A stretch of DNA of 5,067 nt from Flavobacteriales bacterium UBA3431. Its GTDB lineage: Bacteria; Bacteroidota; Bacteroidia; Flavobacteriales; Schleiferiaceae. Each line of letters opens with the position of its first letter. The first letter of the stretch is position 1. Of this stretch, positions 1 through 5,067 are shown piece after piece. The translations under genes were made by a program, and so were the position numbers. The notes below the pieces were generated by a model. It did no database searches and was not told the origin of the DNA. It was given only the letters and a program-made list of their open reading frames with translations. The stretch covers positions 1,215 through 6,281 of the forward strand of contig DFSS01000032.1 of NCBI GenBank assembly GCA_002381225.1. The letters are read 5' to 3'.

Positions 1-1826
1 GTGACCGACTTGGCCAAATTTCGAGGCTGATCCACATTGCATCCGCGTAAAACGGCCACGTGGTAACTCAATAACTGCAAGGGGACAGTGGTCAATAGTG
101 GGCTCAAGCAGTCCAGAGTGTCGGGAATTTCAATCACCGAATCCGACAAGGCTTTAATCTCCTTCTCACTTTCCCCTGTGATAGACAGCACACGGCCTTT
201 GCGGGCCTTGACCTCTTGGACGTTCGACACGAGCTTTTCATACATGTCGCCTTTGGGCGCCACGATGACAATAGGCATTTGCTCGTCAATCAAGGCAATG
301 GGGCCGTGCTTCATCTCGGCAGCAGGATAGCCCTCGGCATGGATGTAGCTGATCTCCTTGAGTTTGAGCGCGCCTTCTAGGGCAACAGGAAAGTTGTAGC
401 CGCGGCCCAAAAAGAGGGCATTGGTCGACTCCACCATGTCCGCGGAGAGGGTTTTGATGCGCTCGTTCAAATCCAACATGGATTCGATTTTAGCTGGAAT
501 GCGGGCCAACTCTTGGGCGATTTCCCCCGCGCGTTCTCCGGATAGATGCCCCTTGGCTTGACCCAAATACATCGCGATCAAGGTTAAAACGGTCACTTGG
601 GCGGTAAATGCCTTGGTGGAAGCAACACCGATTTCCGGACCCGCGTGGGTGTAGGCCCCGGCGTGGGTTTCGCGCGCGATGGACGAACCGACCACGTTGC
701 ACACCCCAAAAACGGTGGCGCCCGCCGCCTTGGCCATCTTAATCGCGGCTAGGGTATCCGCTGTTTCGCCAGATTGCGATATGGCAATGACCACATCCTT
801 TGGGCCAATCACTGGATTGCGATAGCGGAATTCCGACGCATACTCTACCTCTACAGGGATACGCGCTAGATCTTCCAAGAGGTACTCTCCCACCAGCCCG
901 GCGTGCCACGAAGTGCCACATCCGATGATGAGAATGCGCTGGGCCTCGAGCAAGGCATCGCTGATGCTGTCCAAACCGGCCATTTTGACTGCGCCTGTTT
1001 GCATGTCAAGGCGACCGCGCACCGTATCCCGAATGCTCTTGGGCTGCTCAAAAATCTCCTTGAGCATAAAGTGTTCGTATCCACCCTTTTCAATGCTGTC
1101 CAAGTCCAGTTTAAGCTGGTGGATCACCGCATCGACAGGGAGGTCAGAAGCAATTTGGCGCACGGCCACCCCCTTTCGGGAGACCACTGCCATTTCGCCA
1201 TCTTCCAAATAAATGACTTTCTTCGTGCTATCCAAGAAAGGCGTAGCATCGGAACCTACAAAGTATTCGTTGTTGCCCAATCCGAGGACCAAGGGCGAAC
1301 CCAAGCGTGCCACCACCATGTGGCCCGGTTCGTCCAGAGACATCACGGCAATCGCATACGCCCCGATAACCTCGTTGAGGGCCAATCGCACCGCTTGGTC
1401 TAGTTCAACCTCTTCCTGATCTTGGATATACTCAATAAAGTTGACCAAAACCTCTGTATCCGTGTCGCTATGGAAAATATAGCCGGCTTTGGTCAACAAT
1501 TCTTTAAGGGCCGCAAAGTTTTCGATGATGCCATTGTGCACCATCACCAACCGTCCAGAATTGGAAGCATGAGGATGCGAATTGGGATTGTTGGGTTCGC
1601 CATGGGTCGCCCAACGCGTGTGGCCGATGCCCATGGTTGCCGTGGGCGCCGAGCCCACAATGGCTTCCAGGTCTGCCACTTTGCCTTTGCATTTGAACAC
1701 ATCCAAATGCCCGTTAAAGAGCGCTACCCCAGCCGAATCGTAGCCGCGGTATTCTAAACGTTTAAGTCCTTGAATGAGAATGGGGTACGCTTCACGTGTA
1801 CCGAGATAGCCGACAATGCCGCACAT
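1..1826 (-). CDS. glmS: Glutamine--fructose-6-phosphate aminotransferase (isomerizing), 3' end cut by the window
   Basis: GlmS makes glucosamine-6-phosphate from fructose-6-phosphate and glutamine in the cytoplasm, the first committed step to UDP-GlcNAc. I translated the frame from the ATG at 1826 by eye: 608 complete codons plus two bases, with all motifs below in one frame. The start MCGIVGYLG puts the catalytic Cys at position 2. The class II glutaminase domain (about 1-230) has HTRWATHGE from His69 and HNGIIENF. Two SIS domains follow, with CGTS at 303-306, ISQSGETADT, and STKAF around Lys405. The isomerase residues are present: Glu491 in KEISYIHAE, His507 in MKHGP and Lys606 in LAKSV. 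Each sits two residues beyond its E. coli counterpart. The E. coli protein ends LAKSVTVE, so only about three codons and the stop are missing. It is the last gene of the three-gene minus-strand unit, 33 nt after the lipoprotein gene. No Shine-Dalgarno is visible. Confidence 0.98.
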   Translation of the reverse strand, partial: MCGIVGYLGTREAYPILIQGLKRLEYRGYDSAGVALFNGHLDVFKCKGKVADLEAIVGSAPTATMGIGHTRWATHGEPNNPNSHPHASNSGRLVMVHNGIIENFAALKELLTKAGYIFHSDTDTEVLVNFIEYIQDQEEVELDQAVRLALNEVIGAYAIAVMSLDEPGHMVVARLGSPLVLGLGNNEYFVGSDATPFLDSTKKVIYLEDGEMAVVSRKGVAVRQIASDLPVDAVIHQLKLDLDSIEKGGYEHFMLKEIFEQPKSIRDTVRGRLDMQTGAVKMAGLDSISDALLEAQRILIIGCGTSWHAGLVGEYLLEDLARIPVEVEYASEFRYRNPVIGPKDVVIAISQSGETADTLAAIKMAKAAGATVFGVCNVVGSSIARETHAGAYTHAGPEIGVASTKAFTAQVTVLTLIAMYLGQAKGHLSGERAGEIAQELARIPAKIESMLDLNERIKTLSADMVESTNALFLGRGYNFPVALEGALKLKEISYIHAEGYPAAEMKHGPIALIDEQMPIVIVAPKGDMYEKLVSNVQEVKARKGRVLSITGESEKEIKALSDSVIEIPDTLDCLSPLLTTVPLQLLSYHVAVLRGCNVDQPRNLAKSV

Positions 1827-1843
1827 AAGCCGTTCAATAAAGT

Positions 1844-1864
1844 GCTAAACGGGTGAGGTTTAGC
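1844..1864 (-). other. Intercistronic hairpin between the lipoprotein gene and glmS
   Basis: A perfect 7-bp inverted repeat, GCTAAAC and GTTTAGC, encloses a 7-nt loop. It spans the TAA stop of the lipoprotein gene (1860-1862) and ends 17 nt before the glmS ATG. In the transcript it would be followed by ACTTTATTG rather than a run of U, and the stem is A/T-rich, so it is not a convincing intrinsic terminator. It could be a weak attenuator, an RNA processing or stability element, or a chance repeat. It is not a glmS ribozyme, which is far larger. Confidence 0.4.
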
Positions 1865-3170
1865 GAGGTTTGGTTACGTACAAATCTAAGCGAATCGGAT
1901 CAAATGGATCCAAATTGCCATTCAGGACCGCTCGAGCTGCCGACGAAGACATCCGGTCCGGAACCAGTAGAATCTTGGCTTCCGCCGAATCTTTACCATT
2001 GAGCCACTGCTGGACAAACTTGGTGATTTCCAGTGTGTACGCGCGATCGCGGAGGACAGAACTCACCACCAATTCGCCCCCAGGATTCCCGTTGAGGTAT
2101 TCGGTGAGAAGACGGCGGTCATTTCCATCGATTAATAACGCGTTTAATTTGACCGGGGTCGCGTAGGTCAAAGCGGAGCCCTCCCGGACAGGAATGCGTA
2201 ATTCCGCATAGTTCACGAAGTAATTGGAATCTCGAATCGCAGGGAGCCCTACGAGGTCAACCACCGTAACTGCACCACCCATGCCCTGCATATAGGTCGT
2301 TAATTCCCCGACGAGGGTATCTTGACTCCCTAGGTCAAAATCTGCTTGACTCTTGTCAAAGCTGAATGAATTCGCTGAGTTGACGACATTCCATGCGAGC
2401 AAATCGTAGACCCCATAGCCAGGTCCGACCGTGTCAGCGCGTAGGCTGTCATTGGTAAAGAAAAAGCGAATCCGCATGTCTTGGTCGCTCGGAGAAAACT
2501 GGTAGATGGCTTGGTTTCCCGCATGGCCCTCAACGTACAGGCCGCGGAAATACTCCAAAAATGCCGTATTGCTCTGAAAATCCTCCGAAGTCGTATCCTT
2601 CGCCGCATCGACAATGTGGCTTTGGAAGAATGCACGGTTTAGCCGTAAACCTAGGACTTCATTGGGTGCGGCCATGCCCGAAACGCGCCGTTTCCGGCTT
2701 GGCTGGGGCTGAATCACCGTGTCGGCCAAAACAGTCGATCCCGTAAAGACAGAATGTCCATAGAAAATGCTATCCGCGCTGAGATGCTGATCTAAATGAC
2801 TGACTTTCAATCCAAAAGAAGCAGAGGTGTCCCCATAAAACCCTACGAAGGGCAGGTACATAAATACGGAATCTACCGTAGCATTGACTCCAAAATCAGG
2901 GCCTATGGTGCTCAGAATTACCTGGGTCGCAAAATGGGCAGAGGCCTTCCCAAAAACGGGGTCCTCATACGATCCCAGCATAAGGAAAGAGGGTCTCATC
3001 GTGATGAGGGAGTCGAAGGGCTCCGTGTAACTCACCACATCAACACCCTTCAATTTTCCAATCTTCAAGGCGTTTTGATCGACAAAGTCTAGGCCTATTT
3101 CGCCTGTATTTCGCTCACATGAAACGAGAGCAAGAAGGGCCAAGCCCACAGCGATGCAAGGTGTACGCAT
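1860..3170 (-). CDS. DUF4270 family lipoprotein, function unknown
   Basis: The 436-residue protein is a predicted exported lipoprotein. Its short N-terminus has one Arg, a hydrophobic stretch (about residues 6-16) and a lipobox LVSC with the lipidated Cys at 18. The mature start, CERNTGEIGLDF, and the segment LGSYEDPVFGK (65-75) resemble the DUF4270 family. VDSVFMYLPFVGFYGD (99-114), FLEYFRGLYVEG (204-215) and a late ITKFVQQWLNG (382-392) also fit. No transmembrane segment follows the signal peptide, and the rest looks like a beta-rich extracytoplasmic protein. The family is largely confined to Bacteroidota and has no established function. CERN is not a classic acidic surface-export signal, so outer-membrane versus surface placement is open. 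The start lies 6 nt after the stop of the upstream GT5-like gene, which implies co-transcription and probably coupled translation. No Shine-Dalgarno is present in that gap (CCCCCT). Confidence 0.88.
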   Translation of the reverse strand: MRTPCIAVGLALLALVSCERNTGEIGLDFVDQNALKIGKLKGVDVVSYTEPFDSLITMRPSFLMLGSYEDPVFGKASAHFATQVILSTIGPDFGVNATVDSVFMYLPFVGFYGDTSASFGLKVSHLDQHLSADSIFYGHSVFTGSTVLADTVIQPQPSRKRRVSGMAAPNEVLGLRLNRAFFQSHIVDAAKDTTSEDFQSNTAFLEYFRGLYVEGHAGNQAIYQFSPSDQDMRIRFFFTNDSLRADTVGPGYGVYDLLAWNVVNSANSFSFDKSQADFDLGSQDTLVGELTTYMQGMGGAVTVVDLVGLPAIRDSNYFVNYAELRIPVREGSALTYATPVKLNALLIDGNDRRLLTEYLNGNPGGELVVSSVLRDRAYTLEITKFVQQWLNGKDSAEAKILLVPDRMSSSAARAVLNGNLDPFDPIRLDLYVTKPR

Positions 3171-3176
3171 AGGGGG

Positions 3177-3977
3177 TTAGGCAAAAAGAGACTCGTAGAA
3201 GGCTTCCAATGAACCGGGGTCGGTCAAATAAGCGGACCCATCATGCACCGGAACGCCCGCCGCCTTGGCTGCCTCCACTTGGGAAACCGGAACATCTGGG
3301 GTCATTTGAAGTACCGCGTCGACATGGGCTACAGCCCCTGCAAAAAGGTTATCCGCCGTGGGGTTTTTGAATGCTTCCATAGAAGCTACTCCGTCAAACT
3401 CCATGCCGCGTGGCAATCCGTCATCGAGACTTCCCTCGAAACCATCGCCGAATAGGCTGTAAACCAACTTCGTGTCCTTAAAATGGGGGTCATCGCCGTT
3501 GAACTGGCGGATATACGACGGCATCGGCGTGCTCATCCAGCCCATAAAGTGGACCACATCGGGCTGCCAACCTAGTTTTTTAATCGTTTCAATGACGCTC
3601 TTGGAGAAGAACAAACTGCGCTCTCCGTTGTCGGCATAGAAGGCGTTATCCTTGTCCACCCACGTGCCTTTGCGCTTGAAGTAGTCTTCGTTGTCAATGA
3701 AATACACCTGAATGCGTGCACCCGGGACAGACGCCACTTTGATGATCAATGGCTGATCTAAATCATTGATAACCACATTTATACCACTCAACCGAATCAC
3801 TTCATGCAATTGGTGCCGGCGCTCGTTGATGGCCCCAAAGCGTGGCATAAAGACGCGAATCTCATTGCCTTGCTCGTTCATTTTCTTGGGGAATGCCAAA
3901 CTTGCCTTGGATAGCGTGCTATCTGGGAAGTAGGGTTTAATCTCGTGTGAGATGTAGAGGATGCGTCGTTTCGCCAT
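3177..3977 (-). CDS. Glycogen/starch synthase-like protein, GT5 N-terminal domain only (probable non-canonical or pseudoenzyme)
   Basis: The 266 residues match the N-terminal Rossmann domain of GT5 glycogen/starch synthases: RRILYISHEIKP (4-15), a helix ending in NEQGNEIRVFMPRFG (34-48), VYFIDNEDYF (91-100), GWQPDVVHFMGWM (136-148) and LVYSLFGDGFEG (171-182). Canonical GlgA is about 480 residues. The C-terminal domain, which holds further donor-binding and catalytic residues, is absent, and a normal TAA stop ends the gene. The ADP-glucose-binding KTGGL motif aligns with PDSTL (18-22), so the conserved Lys is Pro18. The usual HxHDW reads HFMGW (143-147), with the second His replaced by Met. 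Pipelines would call this glgA or glycogen synthase, but glycogen synthesis is not supported by the residues. Short versions of this kind are, from memory, common in Flavobacteriales beside DUF4270 and panC. It is the first gene of the unit with the lipoprotein and glmS. The ATG at 3977 fits the family N-terminus, and the next Met is residue 33. Confidence 0.87.
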   Translation of the reverse strand: MAKRRILYISHEIKPYFPDSTLSKASLAFPKKMNEQGNEIRVFMPRFGAINERRHQLHEVIRLSGINVVINDLDQPLIIKVASVPGARIQVYFIDNEDYFKRKGTWVDKDNAFYADNGERSLFFSKSVIETIKKLGWQPDVVHFMGWMSTPMPSYIRQFNGDDPHFKDTKLVYSLFGDGFEGSLDDGLPRGMEFDGVASMEAFKNPTADNLFAGAVAHVDAVLQMTPDVPVSQVEAAKAAGVPVHDGSAYLTDPGSLEAFYESLFA

Positions 3978-3982
3978 TGCGG

Positions 3983-3990
3983 CAAAGGTA
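3983..3990 (-). promoter_or_regulatory. Predicted Bacteroidota -7 element (TACCTTTG) of the GT5-like/lipoprotein/glmS unit
   Basis: On the minus strand TACCTTTG matches the Bacteroidota sigma factor -7 consensus TAnnTTTG at all fixed positions. Only CCGCA (5 nt) separates it from the ATG at 3977. Transcription normally begins a few bases after this element, so the start would fall at or next to the ATG, giving a leaderless or near-leaderless mRNA. I see no clear TTTG -33 box at the usual distance, so the call rests on the -7 match and its position. Confidence 0.6.
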
Positions 3991-4004
3991 CGAAAATTTG
4001 CCTC

Positions 4005-4012
4005 GAGCGCTC
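4005..4012. repeat. Palindrome in the divergent intergenic region
   Basis: GAGCGCTC is a perfect 8-bp palindrome in the middle of the 73-nt region between the divergent GT5-like and panC starts. A separate, differently centred inverted repeat, GAAAAT at 3992-3997 and ATTTTC at 4013-4018, encloses it. Either could be an operator for a dimeric regulator serving both units, but repeats this short can occur by chance and no known operator is recognised. Confidence 0.25.
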
Positions 4013-4032
4013 ATTTTCCGGCATTCTAGCGG

Positions 4033-4040
4033 TAGTTTTA
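4033..4040 (+). promoter_or_regulatory. Possible -7 element (TAGTTTTA) for panC
   Basis: TAGTTTTA differs from the Bacteroidota -7 consensus TAnnTTTG only at its last base and ends 10 nt before the panC ATG. T-rich TTTT at 4014-4017 lies 15 nt upstream and is a weak candidate -33 region. An inverted repeat, AGCGG (4028-4032) and CCGCT (4044-4048), flanks it. It is less convincing than the elements before the GT5-like gene and panD, but panC needs a promoter in this 73-nt region because the gene behind it is divergent. Confidence 0.4.
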
Positions 4041-4050
4041 GCCCCGCTTT

Positions 4051-4950
4051 ATGGATATTTTACGGCTTTCTTCTCACTCCGACTGGATTACTGCCCGCGA
4101 AAGCCTTTCTTCAGGGTTGCGCATCGGCTTTGTTCCAACGATGGGGGCCCTGCATGCGGGCCATTTGGCCCTGGTGGAACAGGCGCGTCAAACCTGCGAC
4201 CTCGTCGTGGCCAGCATATTCGTCAACCCCACCCAATTCAACAATCCAGAGGACTTTGCAGCCTATCCCTTAGACTTGGAAAACGACCTTCGGGCCTTGG
4301 ATTCAGTGGGATGCTATGCCGCCTATTGTCCCCAGGTTGCGGAGATCTATCCAGATGGAGCCACAGCGCGCACAATGGACCTCGGCGGACTGGATAGTGT
4401 CCTGGAAGGCGCCCTGCGTCCCGGCCACTTTCAGGGGGTGGCCACCGTAGTGGACCGATTGTTTGATTTGATCCAGCCGGATGTGGCCTTTTTTGGCCAA
4501 AAAGATTACCAGCAAGTCAAAGTGATTGAGCGGGTGGCGGCCCTCCGCGGAGGCCTACCCCACATCGTCGCCTGCCCCATCGTTCGGGAACCCCACGGTC
4601 TCGCTATGTCTTCCCGAAACCGCCGATTGAGTTCCGCCCAGCGCGAGGCAGGCGCGGCAATTTTCCAAGCCCTGCGCTTTGCCGAAGCCGAATTGCAGGC
4701 ATTTCCCGTTCCCCCGAGAGCCTTGAAGCTCGAAATGCGTCGCATCATCCAAGAGTCAGGCGTCTTGCAGGTCGAATCCATCGATTTTGCCCTGGCGCAT
4801 AGCCTGACGCCGATCACGGATGGCGAGGCCTACCTCGACCGCTATCCAGAGCCGGTTCAAGCCTTTGTCTCGGCGTATGCAGGTGACGTGCGCCTGATTG
4901 ATACCCACCGAATTGTCTCGGAAGGGTATGTGCCCGACACGGAAGTCTGA
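4051..4950 (+). CDS. panC: Pantothenate synthetase (pantoate--beta-alanine ligase)
   Basis: PanC condenses pantoate with beta-alanine using ATP, through a pantoyl-adenylate, to make pantothenate for coenzyme A in the cytoplasm. The 299-residue protein has the full motif set of the nucleotidyltransferase-like family. PTMGALHAGH (29-38) contains the HIGH-type ATP motif with His35 and His38. FVNPTQFN (57-64) and LRPGHFQGVATVV (122-134) follow. FGQKDYQQ (148-155) has the catalytic Lys151, and GLAMSSRN (183-190) is the KMSKS-like loop. Most family members have about 280-285 residues; the small excess is at the C-terminus (ending EGYVPDTEV). One oddity is REPHGL, where relatives usually have Asp before the Gly; here it is His182. 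The ATG at 4051 gives the usual short lead into the first beta strand. There is no Shine-Dalgarno. It is divergent from the GT5-like gene and is followed by panD. Confidence 0.98.
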   Translation: MDILRLSSHSDWITARESLSSGLRIGFVPTMGALHAGHLALVEQARQTCDLVVASIFVNPTQFNNPEDFAAYPLDLENDLRALDSVGCYAAYCPQVAEIYPDGATARTMDLGGLDSVLEGALRPGHFQGVATVVDRLFDLIQPDVAFFGQKDYQQVKVIERVAALRGGLPHIVACPIVREPHGLAMSSRNRRLSSAQREAGAAIFQALRFAEAELQAFPVPPRALKLEMRRIIQESGVLQVESIDFALAHSLTPITDGEAYLDRYPEPVQAFVSAYAGDVRLIDTHRIVSEGYVPDTEV

Positions 4951-5032
4951 CCCCTCGGATCTCGGCTATTCCGCCTGAACTTCTCCCACATTCTCGGGTT
5001 AAACGGAACTGGGAAACCTGGGGCACATCCCC

Positions 5033-5040
5033 TACTTTTG
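5033..5040 (+). promoter_or_regulatory. Predicted Bacteroidota -7 element (TACTTTTG) just before panD
   Basis: TACTTTTG matches TAnnTTTG at all fixed positions and is followed by only CGCCGCC (7 nt) before the ATG at 5048. This suggests panD has its own promoter and a 5' leader of a few bases at most, besides any read-through from panC. No clear -33 TTTG is visible at the usual distance. The 97 nt between panC and panD contain no gene. Confidence 0.55.
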
Positions 5041-5047
5041 CGCCGCC

Positions 5048-5067
5048 ATGACGATTGAAGTACTCTA
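5048..5067 (+). CDS. panD: Aspartate 1-decarboxylase, first 20 bases only
   Basis: The last 20 bases open with ATG and encode MTIEVL before the window ends within codon 7 (TA-). PanD proteins of this phylum typically begin M-x-IEVLKSKIH or similar, so the six residues fit, though codon 7 cannot be the usual Lys. The position directly behind panC on the same strand is a standard arrangement. PanD is a pyruvoyl enzyme that makes beta-alanine from aspartate, the second substrate of PanC. The self-cleavage Gly-Ser site lies outside the window, so the identification rests on six residues, the context and the promoter-like element upstream. Confidence 0.68.

Noticed and set aside
903..1403. A 166-codon open frame on the plus strand opposite glmS, with overlapping smaller frames at 913-1212 and 1422-1757
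   Set aside because: They lie wholly antisense to glmS, whose frame is unmistakable here. The translations show no recognisable motif, and long shadow frames are expected opposite G/C-rich coding sequence.
1827..1859. A glmS ribozyme or riboswitch upstream of glmS
   Set aside because: The gap is only 33 nt and the preceding sequence is coding. The known ribozyme is well over 100 nt and belongs mainly to Firmicutes.
2330..2635. Open frames inside the lipoprotein gene (2330-2635 minus, 1870-2166 and 2796-3092 plus)
   Set aside because: They are shadows of the DUF4270 reading frame, with low-complexity or motif-free translations and no start context.
4506..4817. Minus-strand open frames opposite panC (4303-4515, 4506-4817) and at 4814-5026
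   Set aside because: The first two are antisense to clear panC motifs. The last spans the end of panC and the intergenic region, with an Arg-rich, Pro-rich translation unlike any family I recognise.
4951..5032. A missing small gene or a standard intrinsic terminator between panC and panD
   Set aside because: I see no start with a plausible protein in 97 nt. The only stem is 4 bp with a short, interrupted U run.
1..5067. Mobile element, CRISPR array, toxin-antitoxin or defence system
   Set aside because: The window is filled by intact housekeeping genes and a conserved-looking hypothetical unit. There are no direct repeats with spacers, no transposase or integrase motifs and no abrupt change in composition.

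Overview
The window reads as a chromosomal housekeeping segment from a member of the Bacteroidota, most likely of the Flavobacteriales or a close relative, with a base composition near or slightly above half G+C by eye. Three things point there. One gene encodes a DUF4270 lipoprotein, a family largely confined to Bacteroidota. A short glycogen-synthase-like protein has only the N-terminal GT5 half. None of the starts has a convincing Shine-Dalgarno sequence, while two have a perfect match to the Bacteroidota -7 promoter element TAnnTTTG just upstream. The gene order (glmS, DUF4270 lipoprotein, short GT5 protein, then divergent panC and panD) matches, from memory, an arrangement seen in many flavobacterial genomes.

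Layout. The minus strand carries a three-gene unit transcribed from 3977 towards 1: the GT5-like gene (3177-3977), then after 6 nt the DUF4270 lipoprotein (1860-3170), then after 33 nt glmS (from 1826 to the window edge, lacking only about the last three codons and the stop). The plus strand carries panC (4051-4950) and, after 97 nt, the first 20 bases of panD (from 5048). The two units diverge from a 73-nt intergenic region (3978-4050).

Function. GlmS makes glucosamine-6-phosphate from fructose-6-phosphate and glutamine, the entry step to UDP-GlcNAc, peptidoglycan and lipid A. PanD makes beta-alanine and PanC joins it to pantoate to make pantothenate, the precursor of coenzyme A. The DUF4270 lipoprotein is predicted to be envelope-anchored and has no known function. 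The GT5-like protein lacks the donor-binding signature and the whole C-terminal Rossmann domain of true glycogen synthases, so it is probably not a working glycogen synthase.

There is no mobile element, CRISPR array, tRNA or rRNA. The most interesting points are the apparently degenerate GT5 protein tightly coupled to a lipoprotein and glmS, and the promoter elements so close to two start codons that leaderless or near-leaderless mRNAs are predicted.
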